Below are positions 40,906 through 50,466 of a DNA stretch of 64,000 nucleotides, piece after piece. Position numbers and translations under genes: made by a program. This DNA comes from Amoebophilaceae bacterium (lineage in GTDB: Bacteria; Bacteroidota; Bacteroidia; Cytophagales; Amoebophilaceae). The notes below the pieces were generated by a model. It searched no databases. It was not told where the DNA came from and saw nothing but the letters and a program-made list of their open reading frames with translations. Position 1 is the first letter of the stretch, and every line of letters starts with the position of its first letter. The DNA is taken from contig WTJV01000056.1 of assembly GCA_011524725.1 (NCBI GenBank), forward strand, positions 1 to 64,000. Direction: 5' to 3'.

Positions 40906-41421
40906 CTATCCGTTGAATACTTTGTCAAGAGAAACTCCCCTTTGAGAGGCAACAGTCACGGGATCACGCAATTGGAATAATGCCTGAAATGTTGCTTTAA
41001 CTACATTGTGAGGATTGGAAGATCCCTTGGATTTAGACAACACATTCTGTACACCTGCACTCTCCAAGACGATACGCGCACCTCCACCTGCAATAATCCC
41101 CGTGCCCGGAGCAGCAGGTTTGAGTAGTACCGAACCGCCACCAAATCTCCCCACCGATATATGGGGTACAGTACCACGCAAGATAGGTACCTTCATGAGG
41201 TTCTTCTTGGCGTTTTCTACTCCCTTAGTAATAGCACTTGTCACCTCTTTAGCTTTACCAAGGCCATGCCCCACCACACCCTTGCCATCGCCTACTACGA
41301 CTACAGCGGCAAAGCTAAAGTTACGTCCTCCTTTGACGACCTTAGTTACTCGATTCACAGAGACTACTTTTTCCTCTAAATTGAAATCGCTTGCTTTTAG
41401 TTTCTTCGAAATCATACGCAC
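40906..41421 (-). CDS. rpsE: 30S ribosomal protein S5
   Basis: 171 residues with the double-stranded-RNA-type N-terminal domain ([39 protein letters not shown]) and the C-terminal ribosomal fold. It overlaps the end of rplR by 1 nt. Confidence 0.98.
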   Translation of the reverse strand: MRMISKKLKASDFNLEEKVVSVNRVTKVVKGGRNFSFAAVVVVGDGKGVVGHGLGKAKEVTSAITKGVENAKKNLMKVPILRGTVPHISVGRFGGGSVLLKPAAPGTGIIAGGGARIVLESAGVQNVLSKSKGSSNPHNVVKATFQALFQLRDPVTVASQRGVSLDKVFNG

Positions 41422-41774
41422 TAAAATTTAAGTCCCTTTTCTTTGGCACCTTCTGCCAAGGCTTTCACTTGGCCATGATAGAGGTACCCTGAACGGTCAA
41501 ATACCACCGTTGCAATTCCTTTCTCAAGCGCTTTTTGGGCAATGTCTTCGCCGACTCTGCGCGCTTTAGCTACATCAATACCTGGGATCCCTAAGGCTCT
41601 TGAAGAAGTAGCAAGCAGCGTATGTCCTTGCTCATCATCAATCAGCTGTACATAGATACCTTGGTTGCTCTTATATATAGAAAGCCTAGGTGTCTTGGCG
41701 GTGCCTATAATAGTCTTCCGAATTCTTCTCCTAATCTTTAGCCTGCGTTCTGCTTTTTTGTTTTTTCCCTTCAT
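41421..41774 (-). CDS. rplR: 50S ribosomal protein L18
   Basis: 117 residues, with a basic N-terminal tail followed by [20 protein letters not shown] and a C-terminal [26 protein letters not shown]. Binds 5S rRNA in the central protuberance. Confidence 0.98.
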   Translation of the reverse strand: MKGKNKKAERRLKIRRRIRKTIIGTAKTPRLSIYKSNQGIYVQLIDDEQGHTLLATSSRALGIPGIDVAKARRVGEDIAQKALEKGIATVVFDRSGYLYHGQVKALAEGAKEKGLKF

Positions 41775-41797
41775 GTGTTTAGATAATAATCGAACAC

Positions 41798-42352
41798 CTA
41801 TTTAGCAGCAGATTTGCCCGCCTTTCGTCTGATTTGTTCGCCCAAGAATCGAATACCTTTGCCTTTGTAGGGCTCTACTTTTCTGAGTGCTTTCAGCTTG
41901 GCCGCGATCTGACCCACAAGCTGCTTGTCTATACCCTCTATATGAACAAGGGGATTATTACCTTTCACCATCTCAGCACTGACAGTAATCTCGGCAGGAA
42001 CCACAAAGAATATACCGTGAGAATACCCCAGACTTAGCTCTAGCACATTATTTTGTATGCTTGCCTTGTAACCAACACCTATCAATTCCAATGTTTTCTT
42101 ATAGCCTTCACTCACCCCAACAACCATATTTTGAAGCAACGATCTGTAGAGGCCGTGCAGGGCTCTGTGTTCATTTTTATTCGTCTTTCTTGCCAGTACT
42201 AGGGTGTCTTGCCCTACCTCGATCGTGATGGAAGGGTCAATATACTGGACAAGTATTCCTTTTGGGCCCTTCACTTGTGCCACTCCTTCATCGGAGATCG
42301 TTACCTCAACATTGTCAGGCAGTTTAATGGGGCTTTTTCCTATTCTTGACAT
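41798..42352 (-). CDS. rplF: 50S ribosomal protein L6
   Basis: Two related beta/alpha domains, 184 residues from the ATG at 42352 (MSRIGKSPIKLP). The frame is open to 42394, but the extra 14 residues would overlap rpsH and are atypical. It ends KGKGIRFLGEQIRRKAGKSAAK. Confidence 0.97.
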   Translation of the reverse strand: MSRIGKSPIKLPDNVEVTISDEGVAQVKGPKGILVQYIDPSITIEVGQDTLVLARKTNKNEHRALHGLYRSLLQNMVVGVSEGYKKTLELIGVGYKASIQNNVLELSLGYSHGIFFVVPAEITVSAEMVKGNNPLVHIEGIDKQLVGQIAAKLKALRKVEPYKGKGIRFLGEQIRRKAGKSAAK

Positions 42353-42362
42353 GCTATATAAC

Positions 42363-42764
42363 TTAGTAGACGTAGCATAGTACTTCTCCCCCAACGTTCA
42401 TCTTCCTGGCCTCTTTATCGCTCATAATACCCTTAGAGGTAGATAAAATGGCAATACCTAGCCCATTGATCACTTCAGGGAGATCACTACAGTTGGTATA
42501 CTTCCTTAGTCCAGGCTTACTCACTCTTTTTAACGCTACAATAGCAGGCTGCTTAGTGCCGGGATTGTATTTAAGGGCAATTTTAATAATACCTTGTATA
42601 CTGGCTTGATCGTCAAATTTGTAATGTCTTATATAACCTTTATCGTGTAGCACCTTGGTGATCTCCTTTTTTATATTCGAAGCAGGGATTTCCACAATGC
42701 CGTGCCGGGCCTTGATAGCATTTCTGATTCTGGTTAGGTAGTCAGCGATAGGATCTGTAGTCAT
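42363..42764 (-). CDS. rpsH: 30S ribosomal protein S8
   Basis: 133 residues with [18 protein letters not shown] at the start and [31 protein letters not shown] at the end, both diagnostic of S8. In other bacteria S8 is the repressor of the spc operon. Confidence 0.98.
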   Translation of the reverse strand: MTTDPIADYLTRIRNAIKARHGIVEIPASNIKKEITKVLHDKGYIRHYKFDDQASIQGIIKIALKYNPGTKQPAIVALKRVSKPGLRKYTNCSDLPEVINGLGIAILSTSKGIMSDKEARKMNVGGEVLCYVY

Positions 42765-42820
42765 ATTTTTGTCTCTTTAGCGAAGGGGGGGAGCTAGCGT
42801 CACATTTTTGATACGTACTC

Positions 42821-43090
42821 CTACCAACTAGCTTTAGTGATACCCGGTATTTTCCCTTCTAACGCCCACTTCCTGAAGATAATTCTTGAAACTCCGAACT
42901 TTCGCATATACCCTTTAGGTCTCCCGGTAGCGCTACATCGATTGTGTAGGCGCACAGGAGAGGCATTTTTAGGCAATCTGTCTAGTGCTTCGTAATCTCC
43001 TTTTGCTTTTAGCGCAGCACGCTTAGCCGCATACCTAGCCACTAGCCGCTGGCGTTTAAGTTCCCGTACCTTAACCGATAGTTTAGCCAC
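42821..43090 (-). CDS. rpsN: 30S ribosomal protein S14
   Basis: 89 residues, the long zinc-independent form. It contains [29 protein letters not shown] and lacks the paired CxxC motifs. Between rplE (14 nt) and rpsH (56 nt). Confidence 0.97.
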   Translation of the reverse strand: MAKLSVKVRELKRQRLVARYAAKRAALKAKGDYEALDRLPKNASPVRLHNRCSATGRPKGYMRKFGVSRIIFRKWALEGKIPGITKASW

Positions 43091-43104
43091 TCTTTATTGT
43101 ATAT

Positions 43105-43653
43105 TTATTTTCTTTTAAAGGGCATACCCAATGCTTTCAACAACTGGTACGCTTCGTTATCACGATGGGCATTGGTCACAAAAGTAATGTTCATACCAAC
43201 CATTTTATTTACTTTGTCGATACTTATCTCAGGGAAAATGATCTGTTCTTTAATTCCCAAAGTATAATTTCCTCTTCCGTCAAAGCTTTTGGGGCTGACT
43301 CCTTGGAAATCCCTCACTCGGGGCAATGCCAATGTAATGAGCCGATCTAGAAATTCGTACATCCTCTTGCCACGCAAAGTAACGGTAGCGCCAATAGGCA
43401 TGCCTTCTCTCAACTTGAAATTGGAAATCGCCTTTTTGGCCTTAGTAGGCACAGCTCGCTGACCCGCAATTACGCTCAGTTCTTCAATAGAAGTTTCAAT
43501 AAGCTTCTTGTCACTGACAGCAGCTCCCACGCCTTGGTTGATACATATTCGTTCCAGCCTGGGCACCTGCATGACGGACTTACACTTCATCTGCTCCTTG
43601 AGTGTAAAGACGAGCTCTTTAGTATATTGCTCTTGTAGTCTTGGACTAGCCAT
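43105..43653 (-). CDS. rplE: 50S ribosomal protein L5
   Basis: 182 residues. [36 protein letters not shown] and the C-terminal [27 protein letters not shown] are typical. It binds 5S rRNA and overlaps the end of rplX by 8 nt. Confidence 0.98.
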   Translation of the reverse strand: MASPRLQEQYTKELVFTLKEQMKCKSVMQVPRLERICINQGVGAAVSDKKLIETSIEELSVIAGQRAVPTKAKKAISNFKLREGMPIGATVTLRGKRMYEFLDRLITLALPRVRDFQGVSPKSFDGRGNYTLGIKEQIIFPEISIDKVNKMVGMNITFVTNAHRDNEAYQLLKALGMPFKRK

Positions 43654-43993
43654 TTTTTATAGTCTCCCCCGTCTTTTTAGAATATCGTTCCAACTTTCCT
43701 GCTTCGTTACGTTTTCTTCCTATTCGGGTAGCGCCTCCGGTAGCAGGATCGATCAACATAAGATTGCTGATATGAATAGGGGCTTCTCTTTTCTCTATAC
43801 TCCCCTGAGGATTCTTGGCAGTAGGCTTACAGTGCCTAGAAACCATATTCATTCCTTCTACAGTAGCTCTATAGGTTTTGGTAAATATTTTCAGGACCGT
43901 GCCTTGCTTATTTCTGTAATTGCCCGAAAGTACGCTTACCGTATCTCCTTTTCTGATGTGTAATTTAGATGTACTATGGTGCTTTTTATGCAT
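43646..43993 (-). CDS. rplX: 50S ribosomal protein L24
   Basis: 115 residues with an N-terminal KOW motif ([25 protein letters not shown]) and the [27 protein letters not shown] segment. Assembly initiator for the 50S subunit. Confidence 0.97.
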   Translation of the reverse strand: MHKKHHSTSKLHIRKGDTVSVLSGNYRNKQGTVLKIFTKTYRATVEGMNMVSRHCKPTAKNPQGSIEKREAPIHISNLMLIDPATGGATRIGRKRNEAGKLERYSKKTGETIKNG

Positions 43994-43995
43994 GA

Positions 43996-44364
43996 CTACA
44001 ATACTTCAGGTGCTAATGATATGATCTTCATAAACTCTCCATCGCGCAGCTCTCTACCCACAGGCCCAAAGACACGAGTGCCCCTAGGTTCACTCTTATC
44101 ACCGAGCAACACCGCCGCATTGTCTTCAAAGCGGATGTAAGAGCCATCTTTCCTTCTGACTTCTTTCTTGGTTCTTACAACAACGGCTTTAGAAACAGTA
44201 CCCTTTTTAATGTTACCGGAAGGATTAGCCGTCTTGACCGTCACAACAATTTTATCGCCTATGCTAGCATACCGCTTGCGCGTACCTCCTAACACACGAA
44301 TGCACAGCACTTCTTTGGCTCCGCTGTTGTCTGCAACCTTTAGTCTGGACTCTTGCTGTATCAT
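43996..44364 (-). CDS. rplN: 50S ribosomal protein L14
   Basis: 122 residues starting [27 protein letters not shown] and containing [23 protein letters not shown]. Full length, 2 nt from its neighbours. Confidence 0.98.
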   Translation of the reverse strand: MIQQESRLKVADNSGAKEVLCIRVLGGTRKRYASIGDKIVVTVKTANPSGNIKKGTVSKAVVVRTKKEVRRKDGSYIRFEDNAAVLLGDKSEPRGTRVFGPVGRELRDGEFMKIISLAPEVL

Positions 44365-44366
44365 AA

Positions 44367-44621
44367 CTAATTGGCTATCTCGAGAATTTGTACCAATCTC
44401 CAGCGCTTTCTCTTACTCAATGGACGCACCTCCATGATCTTGACCAGATCGCCCATGCCACACTCGTTATTTTCATCATGCGCCATAAATCGGGTAGACT
44501 TATTGACAAATTTGCCGTAAAAAGGATGTTTTACCATACGCTCCGTCAAGACAACGATTGTTTTATCGCCCTTATTGCTAACTACGCTACCTACTCTTTC
44601 TTTTCTACGATTTCTCAGCAT
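44367..44621 (-). CDS. rpsQ: 30S ribosomal protein S17
   Basis: 84 residues with the OB-fold signature [28 protein letters not shown] (begins RKERVGSVV). It shares one base with the end of rpmC. Confidence 0.97.
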   Translation of the reverse strand: MLRNRRKERVGSVVSNKGDKTIVVLTERMVKHPFYGKFVNKSTRFMAHDENNECGMGDLVKIMEVRPLSKRKRWRLVQILEIAN

Positions 44622-44827
44622 TACGATTGTACAGTATTTAAAGTTTTTGTAGCATTTTCTGCTGTCTTTAGCCTAGCAATCAGCCTACGCGTGTGCCTGA
44701 TACGCATCGGATTCTGAATAGGCGATATGGCATGGGAAAAGCGCAAGTCTCTTAGGCTGCTCTTCTCTGTAACAAGCCTGGCATTACGCTCTTCTAGTTC
44801 TAAAGATTTAATCTCTTCGTATCGCAT
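44621..44827 (-). CDS. rpmC: 50S ribosomal protein L29
   Basis: 68 residues forming two helices ([18 protein letters not shown] and [17 protein letters not shown]). It lies 4 nt downstream of rplP. Confidence 0.95.
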   Translation of the reverse strand: MRYEEIKSLELEERNARLVTEKSSLRDLRFSHAISPIQNPMRIRHTRRLIARLKTAENATKTLNTVQS

Positions 44828-44831
44828 AGGT

Positions 44832-45254
44832 CTAATCTATAACGTAATCTCTGCGCACCACAAACTTAGTTTGGATGGGCAACTTTTGTGCGGCCAGGCG
44901 CAAGGCTTTTTGTGCCAACACCAAGTCTACGCCACCTATTTCAAACAGGACTCTGCCTGGCTTCACCACACCTGCCCAATATTCGGGTGCTCCCTTTCCT
45001 TTCCCCATACGCACTTCAGCAGGCTTTTTGGTGATGGGTTTGTCAGGAAAAATTCTAATCCAAACCTGCCCTTGTCTTTTTATTGCCCTAGTCATGGCAA
45101 TACGCGCTGCTTCAATCTGCCTAGCGGTAATCCAAACAGGCTCCAAAGCTTTCAAGCCAAAATCCCCAAAGGACAGCGAGTTTCCTCTGTGGGCGAGTCC
45201 CTTGACGCGCCCCTTCTGCATTTTTCTATACTTTGTCCTCTTGGGCTGTAACAT
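44832..45254 (-). CDS. rplP: 50S ribosomal protein L16
   Basis: 140 residues with [16 protein letters not shown] at the start, the [22 protein letters not shown] loop and the C-terminal [18 protein letters not shown]. The 218-nt spacer to rpsC is unusually long for this operon and contains a candidate promoter. Confidence 0.98.
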   Translation of the reverse strand: MLQPKRTKYRKMQKGRVKGLAHRGNSLSFGDFGLKALEPVWITARQIEAARIAMTRAIKRQGQVWIRIFPDKPITKKPAEVRMGKGKGAPEYWAGVVKPGRVLFEIGGVDLVLAQKALRLAAQKLPIQTKFVVRRDYVID

Positions 45255-45277
45255 AGCTTCTTAACTAAAAGCCATAC

Positions 45278-45306
45278 CAAATAAACGATGGCCTATTTCT
45301 ATCAAA
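45278..45306 (-). promoter_or_regulatory. Candidate internal promoter before rplP
   Basis: In the spacer between rpsC and rplP the minus strand shows TTTG (45303-45306), a 17-nt gap and TTTATTTG (45278-45285), one base off the Bacteroidota -7 consensus TAnnTTTG. It would start transcription about 17 nt before the rplP ATG. Confidence 0.4.
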
Positions 45307-45472
45307 CAACGAACCAAAAACCTATTCAATAATACGCTAATGCCTCCAAAGATGCCTACAGCCAAGCGCAGCACCATTTATCAATACTAGACCACAACAA
45401 AAGTAGTGATAAGATCCTTGAGAGCCTACTAATAAGCCAATTTTGTGTGCCACACTTATTCACATCATCTAA

Positions 45473-46201
45473 TCAGGATGCCTTTTTAGGCTTTCTAGCA
45501 AAATATTTCTCCGCCCTATTGGCTCTATTATTCTCTTTAGCTGCAAGTGCTGCATTAGGGAGCAAATCTTGCTTCCCGTAGCGCTCACCTTTAAAGATCC
45601 AAACCTTTATCCCAATTATCCCATAGATCGTTTTTGCCCCTACAGATGCATAGTCGATTTCAGCACGCAGTGTATGCAAAGGCACTCTCCCTTCTTTGTA
45701 CACTTCGCTTCTAGCAATCTCTGCCCCCCCTAACCTTCCCGACACTTTGATCTTGATACCCTGCGCTCCTACACGCATAGTGGCAGCTACTGCTTGTTTC
45801 ACGGCCCTTCTATAAGAGACGCGTGCTTTGAGCTGTTGCGCTGTAGACTCTGCCACAAGCTTGGCATCTAGCTCTGGTCTTTTGATTTCAAAGATGTTAA
45901 TCTGAACGTCCTTGCTTGTCAGCTTCTTGAGCTCCTCCCTAATTTTATCTACCTCTGCGCCTCCCTTACCTATAATCATACCGGGCCTTGCAGTATGTAT
46001 AGTCAGTGTAATCCGCTTGATCGTACGCTCGATAACAATTCTTGATATACCTCCTTTTGCCATCCTTGCTTCCAGGTAGACTCTTATCTGCTTGTCCTCT
46101 ATCAACTTGTCAGAAAAGTCTCTTTTGGAGGCGAACCAATTGGAGTCCCACCCTCTGATATACCCAAGTCTAAGGCCAATAGGATTAACTTTTTGCCCCA
46201 T
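45473..46201 (-). CDS. rpsC: 30S ribosomal protein S3
   Basis: 242 residues. N-terminal [22 protein letters not shown] domain with [14 protein letters not shown] and a C-terminal half with [23 protein letters not shown] short basic tail ends the protein. Confidence 0.98.
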   Translation of the reverse strand: MGQKVNPIGLRLGYIRGWDSNWFASKRDFSDKLIEDKQIRVYLEARMAKGGISRIVIERTIKRITLTIHTARPGMIIGKGGAEVDKIREELKKLTSKDVQINIFEIKRPELDAKLVAESTAQQLKARVSYRRAVKQAVAATMRVGAQGIKIKVSGRLGGAEIARSEVYKEGRVPLHTLRAEIDYASVGAKTIYGIIGIKVWIFKGERYGKQDLLPNAALAAKENNRANRAEKYFARKPKKAS

Positions 46202-46245
46202 CAGTATTTGTGTTCTATTTGGTTATTCTTCTCGGCTGATACGCT

Positions 46246-46623
46246 TCAGCTTCCCTGATCAGAGGGAACTACTTCGCTGTTACCATCTACTACTATTGTG
46301 ATATGGCTAGCCCTTTTCCTAATTCTGTGCGCCCTGCCCTGCGGTGCTGGCCTGAGGCGTTTTAGCATGCCTGCGCTATCGACCCATACCGATTTAATAC
46401 ATAAACCTACCGTCTCTAATGCAACACCTTCGTTCTTGTACTCCCAGTTGGAGATTGCCGAAAGAACCAGTTTCTCTAGATGCACAGCGCACTTTTTGGG
46501 TGTATGTTTGAGTATCGCCAGCGCTTGTGTAGCACTAGCTCCCCGGATGAGATCAGCCAAGAGACGCACTTTTCGAGGCGATATGGGCAAATTCTTAAGT
46601 TTTGCTACGGCCTGCATGGTCAT
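46246..46623 (-). CDS. rplV: 50S ribosomal protein L22
   Basis: 125 residues. [22 protein letters not shown] at the start and the tunnel-lining hairpin with [16 protein letters not shown] near the end. It overlaps rpsS by 4 nt. Confidence 0.98.
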   Translation of the reverse strand: MTMQAVAKLKNLPISPRKVRLLADLIRGASATQALAILKHTPKKCAVHLEKLVLSAISNWEYKNEGVALETVGLCIKSVWVDSAGMLKRLRPAPQGRAHRIRKRASHITIVVDGNSEVVPSDQGS

Positions 46624-46898
46624 TTTTTACCTTTGTTTTTCTTAGCAATATGACCTCTAAAGTTTCTAGTTGGGGCAAATTCGCCTAGCTTGTGCCCTAC
46701 CATATTTTCGGTCACATACACAGGGATAAATTTATTGCCACTGTGTACACCAAAAGTGAGCCCTACAAAATCTGGGGAAATCGTAGAACTTCTCGACCAG
46801 GTTTTGATCGTCGTCTTCGCTCCGGCTTCGTTGGCCGCGTCGACTTTTTTCTGCAAGTGGTGCGCAATATAAGCCCCTTTTTTGATAGATCTAGCCAT
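46620..46898 (-). CDS. rpsS: 30S ribosomal protein S19
   Basis: 92 residues including [40 protein letters not shown] and [14 protein letters not shown]. Shares one base with rplB and four with rplV. Confidence 0.98.
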   Translation of the reverse strand: MARSIKKGAYIAHHLQKKVDAANEAGAKTTIKTWSRSSTISPDFVGLTFGVHSGNKFIPVYVTENMVGHKLGEFAPTRNFRGHIAKKNKGKK

Positions 46899-47722
46899 TA
46901 TTTCTTCCTTCTACTAATGATTAATTTTTGAGAGTGCTTCTTGCTATTCCTGGTACGCTGTCCTTTGGCATACAAACCTGTCCTTGATCTAGGATGGCCT
47001 CCAGAAGCTTTGCCTTCACCTCCCCCCATCGGATGATCTACCGGATTCATAGCCACACCCCTAACACGCGATCTTCGGCCAAGCCATCTTTTTCTACCTG
47101 CTTTGCCCAGAACAGCATTCATATGGCTACTATTAGAGACTGCCCCTACAGTAGCCATGCAGTCACCTAGCACTAGACGGCGCTCACCCGAAGGGAGCTT
47201 AAGGGTAACATATTTCTCTGCCTTAGCGATGAGCTGTGCAGAAGCACCAGCCCCTCTAGCCATTACCCCTCCCCGTCCTGGATGAAGCTCTATGTTGTGT
47301 ACAACAGTACCGGTGGGCATTGCCTTCATGGGCAACGCGTGGCCCAATTCAGGCGCAACATCGACTCCTGCTAGCACACGATCACCGGGCTTCAGGCCTT
47401 CGGGTGCCAAAATGTAGGCCTTCTCGCCATCTACGTAATAGAGCAGTGCAATATAGGCCGTACGCATAGGATCATACGCTATAGACTGCACAACACCAGG
47501 TATGTTATGCTTCCTTCTCTTAAAGTCAATAATACGAAAACGCTTCTTATGACCTCCCCCTCGGTGGCGCATGGTCATCTTACCTGTATTATTCCTACCG
47601 CCTGTACGCTTTAGCGGCATCAATAGTGACTTCTCGGGCTTCCTTTTTGTAAGTCCTATAAAGTCGGGAGCAACTCGAAAGCGCTGTCCCGGTGTAATTG
47701 GTCTTAGTTTTTTTACGCCCAT
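46898..47722 (-). CDS. rplB: 50S ribosomal protein L2
   Basis: 274 residues. Needed for peptidyl transferase assembly; the conserved His lies in [24 protein letters not shown], next to the [17 protein letters not shown] strand. 71 nt downstream of rplW. Confidence 0.99.
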   Translation of the reverse strand: MGVKKLRPITPGQRFRVAPDFIGLTKRKPEKSLLMPLKRTGGRNNTGKMTMRHRGGGHKKRFRIIDFKRRKHNIPGVVQSIAYDPMRTAYIALLYYVDGEKAYILAPEGLKPGDRVLAGVDVAPELGHALPMKAMPTGTVVHNIELHPGRGGVMARGAGASAQLIAKAEKYVTLKLPSGERRLVLGDCMATVGAVSNSSHMNAVLGKAGRKRWLGRRSRVRGVAMNPVDHPMGGGEGKASGGHPRSRTGLYAKGQRTRNSKKHSQKLIISRRKK

Positions 47723-47793
47723 TTACTTAGCTGCATTATTGAATAGACACACACTGCCCTTGAATACATCATCAATTACCAAGGGTCTACCGG

Positions 47794-48084
47794 CTAACTA
47801 ACATTGCTGTAAAAGTCGATTACTTCTCCTGCCCGTAGCGTTACTAATGCTTTTTTATAAGCAGGTTGCCTGCCCTGGGTCATACCCGATCTGGTATATC
47901 GGACCCGCTTCTTGCTGGCGTAGCGCATGGTGTTGACACGACTGACAGTAACACCATAGGTCTCTTCGACTTCTTTTTTTATTTCGATCTTATTTGCTCT
48001 CTTATCAACGATAAGGCCGTATACCCCCCTTTCGTTGAACGACGAAACTTTTTCGGTAATCAAAGGTTTCCTCAGCATACTCAT
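47794..48084 (-). CDS. rplW: 50S ribosomal protein L23
   Basis: 96 residues. LRKPLITEKVS at the start and the RVNTMRYASKKRVRYTRSG loop. L23 forms the docking site for nascent-chain factors at the tunnel exit. Shares one base with rplD. Confidence 0.96.
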   Translation of the reverse strand: MSMLRKPLITEKVSSFNERGVYGLIVDKRANKIEIKKEVEETYGVTVSRVNTMRYASKKRVRYTRSGMTQGRQPAYKKALVTLRAGEVIDFYSNVS

Positions 48085-48713
48085 TATGCGCTTAGATTTT
48101 GGGTGATGCTCGCCAGGGCACTCTCACTAATCAGGAGACGGTTGGCATTGAGCAGGTCATAGGTATTGATCTGGTCCGCAGTGGCGACCTTAGTTTGTTG
48201 TAGATTCCTGCCCGCCAATACAATATTCTTGTCAGGGGAAGAAAGGATGATTAAAGTCTTTTGATCTGCAAAACCCAGGCTATGCAGCATCTGGAGGTAG
48301 TACTTAGTTTTGGGAGCATCGAAAGAAAAGTGCTCCAAAACGGTGATATGACTACCCCTTGCTTTATAGCTTAGGGCGGATTTTCTAGCCAATCTTTTTA
48401 CTTTTTTATTAAGCTTAAACCCATAGTCCTTAGGCCTAGGCCCGAAGACACGTCCCCCGCCTTTAAATAGTGGGGACTTAATGCTGCCTGCGCGCGCTGT
48501 TCCTGTGCCTTTTTGTTTTTTTATTTTTCTGGTAGAACCGGCAATCTCTGCCCGTTCTTTAGCTTTATGGGTCCCTTGCCTTCTATTCGCCAGAATGTGC
48601 TTCACGTCTAGGTATATGGTGTGGTCGTTCGGTTCGATGCCAAAGACCGCTTCAGCCAATTGCACCTTTCTACCAGTATCCTCTCCAGTATATTGTATTA
48701 CGGGTAGTTCCAT
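48084..48713 (-). CDS. rplD: 50S ribosomal protein L4
   Basis: 209 residues with the loop KQKGTGTARAGSIKSPLFKGGGRVFGP that reaches the exit tunnel. L4 represses the S10 operon in some bacteria; no leader target is recognised here. Confidence 0.98.
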   Translation of the reverse strand: MELPVIQYTGEDTGRKVQLAEAVFGIEPNDHTIYLDVKHILANRRQGTHKAKERAEIAGSTRKIKKQKGTGTARAGSIKSPLFKGGGRVFGPRPKDYGFKLNKKVKRLARKSALSYKARGSHITVLEHFSFDAPKTKYYLQMLHSLGFADQKTLIILSSPDKNIVLAGRNLQQTKVATADQINTYDLLNANRLLISESALASITQNLSA

Positions 48714-48716
48714 AGA

Positions 48717-49343
48717 CTATTTCTCTAAGATAATATGGGAGTTAGAAGATCCCGGAATAGACCCATTGATGACAATAAGATTGCGTTCGGGGAATATTTT
48801 TAATACTTCGAGATTGGCTACTTTGACCCGTTTGCCGCCTGTCCTTCCGGCCATTCTCATACCCTTGAAAACCCGCGCGGGGTAAGAAGCCCCTCCAATA
48901 GAACCAGGCGCCCTTTCTCTGTTGTGCTGCCCGTGTGTACGATCGCCTACTCCACGGAAGCCATGCCTCTTTACTACGCCTTGGAAGCCTTTTCCTTGGG
49001 AAGTACCAATAGCATCTACATACTCCCCCACTGTAAAAACATCTTCCAAGCGAATGATTTGACCGAGCTTGACTTCTAGCGCTTCAGCGAAATTCTTAAA
49101 CTCTACCAGTTTTCTTTTAGGTGCACAACTGGCTTTTGCAAAATGGCCTTTTAGGGGGTTAGAAGTATGCTTTTCTTTCTTATCGGCATAGCCCAATTGC
49201 ACCGCTTGGTAGCCATCTGTTGCCAAGGTCTTTATTTGTGTCACAACACAAGGCCCCCCTTCTATAACCGTACAGGGAACACTGCGCCCTTGGCTATTGT
49301 GTAGCGTAGTCATGCCAATTTTTTTCCCAATAATACCAAGCAT
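48717..49343 (-). CDS. rplC: 50S ribosomal protein L3
   Basis: 208 residues. [30 protein letters not shown] at the N-terminus and [14 protein letters not shown] with [14 protein letters not shown] in the core. It is the first gene of the cluster. rpsJ, which usually precedes rplC, is not in the upstream 270 nt. A well-formed promoter lies 47-77 nt upstream. Confidence 0.98.
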   Translation of the reverse strand: MLGIIGKKIGMTTLHNSQGRSVPCTVIEGGPCVVTQIKTLATDGYQAVQLGYADKKEKHTSNPLKGHFAKASCAPKRKLVEFKNFAEALEVKLGQIIRLEDVFTVGEYVDAIGTSQGKGFQGVVKRHGFRGVGDRTHGQHNRERAPGSIGGASYPARVFKGMRMAGRTGGKRVKVANLEVLKIFPERNLIVINGSIPGSSNSHIILEK

Positions 49344-49620
49344 CGCTCTGAATTTTTATCGCGAATATTTTTTATCCAGCTGAGGAATGCAAAATTAAGA
49401 AAATGTTGCTGATATACAAAGTCCTACCGAAAACCGAAGGATTATTCTTAATAAGCGCTGTTTAGCTATACACTGGCTCTATGGAGACATTGCTAGAATG
49501 AGTGCCTGCTTACTATAGAACAACCAACCTAGTAGCAGCGCCTACCTAAAAGGTGGCCTATGGGCCAGCAGTATGGCTGCGGTTGGCTCAACAAGCGTAG
49601 ATACTAGGCAGCAATTTACT
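49344..49620. other. Spacer upstream of rplC
   Basis: 277 nt without a gene. It contains the rplC promoter (49390-49420). I see no trace of rpsJ and no clear terminator for the helix-hairpin-helix gene, which starts on the far side of it and runs the same way. Confidence 0.6.
49390..49420 (-). promoter_or_regulatory. Bacteroidota-type promoter of the S10-spc-alpha operon
   Basis: The minus strand reads TTTG (49417-49420), exactly 19 nt, then TAATTTTG (49390-49397), a full match to the Bacteroidota sigma-A consensus TTTG-N19-21-TAnnTTTG. Transcription would begin about 7 nt later, near 49383, giving a leader of about 40 nt before the rplC ATG. Confidence 0.8.
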
Positions 49621-50325
49621 TTATGGCGAAACGTAGAGGTAAGGATTTAGCTTCTCCAGAGTAGATGAGTCGATCAGTACCAAGGCACTTAGCGCTTCGA
49701 CCGCTATAAACGGACCGTGCTGGGCACGATAATGCACCATACTTCGCGCTTGCTGGTACGTGAGGTAAGGGTGAGCAGCCAGGGCCTGGACATCAGCAAT
49801 ATTGATGTCTAGCTTGCTCGGGCAGAAAGATGCACGAATGTAAGTGTGCGCTCTAAGGCGGTCGACCACTTCAGGGGACAAGCCATACACTTCCTGGTAT
49901 TGGACCTGGCTTACAAAGCCTCCCAGCCGATCTCTAAACTTTACAATCCTAGCTGACAACACCAGCCCTATTCCCTTGACAGTACTCAGCTGTGTTGCAT
50001 CAGCAGTGTTGATATCAAATGGCTGTAGTGGGTGAGGCAGTTGAGGTGGTTGAACGTCGTAGCGGGCATCAATGGGAGATACTTGTGTGGATGCAGCAAG
50101 CTGTTCAGGGTTTTGCTTTGCGGCTCCCAGTTCTTCCAAGGCATGCGCTAGTAGTGCAACGTCTTGGCCTTAATCCGCTTCGGGCTGCATGCGGTAATAC
50201 CACTTGACGCCTTGTGGTGCTAGTAAGCAGATACTCGTCAACAGCAGCAAGGCAAGCATGCCATTGGCTTCGGCTTTGGAAAAACCAAAATGAATGCGAA
50301 AAACAGTCCTGATCCATGGAAACAT
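49621..50325 (-). pseudogene. ComEA-like helix-hairpin-helix protein, interrupted by TAA
   Basis: From the ATG at 50325 the frame reads MFPWIRTVFRIHFGFSKAEA, then a membrane helix (MLALLLLTSICLLAP), then QPEAD and a TAA at 50170-50172 (codon 52). The same frame continues GQDVALLAHALEELGAA and on to 49621. The downstream part, open as 172 codons from 50139, has two helix-hairpin-helix units (FDINTADATQLSTVKGIGLVLSARIVKFRD and LDINIADVQALAAHPYLTYQQARSMVHYR), which bind DNA non-specifically. The domain order, one N-terminal membrane anchor plus HhH repeats, matches Bacteroidota proteins. A soluble fragment could still be made from the internal ATG. Confidence 0.78.
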
Positions 50326-50466
50326 GCCAACGTAGAATTAAAGCGCTATAACAAGGTTCCAACATAGGCTACGAGGCAGATACCTACTACCCGAACCCCA
50401 AGTTGACAAGGAGCAAGAACCAATGATCCAACGCCAACGCAGGCCAAAGTTCCAATATCCAATGGC

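Noticed and set aside
50105-50365. 86-codon frame between the HhH gene and the TPR lipoprotein
   Set aside because: It is in a different frame from the much more convincing membrane-anchored N-terminus of the HhH gene, which occupies the same bases.
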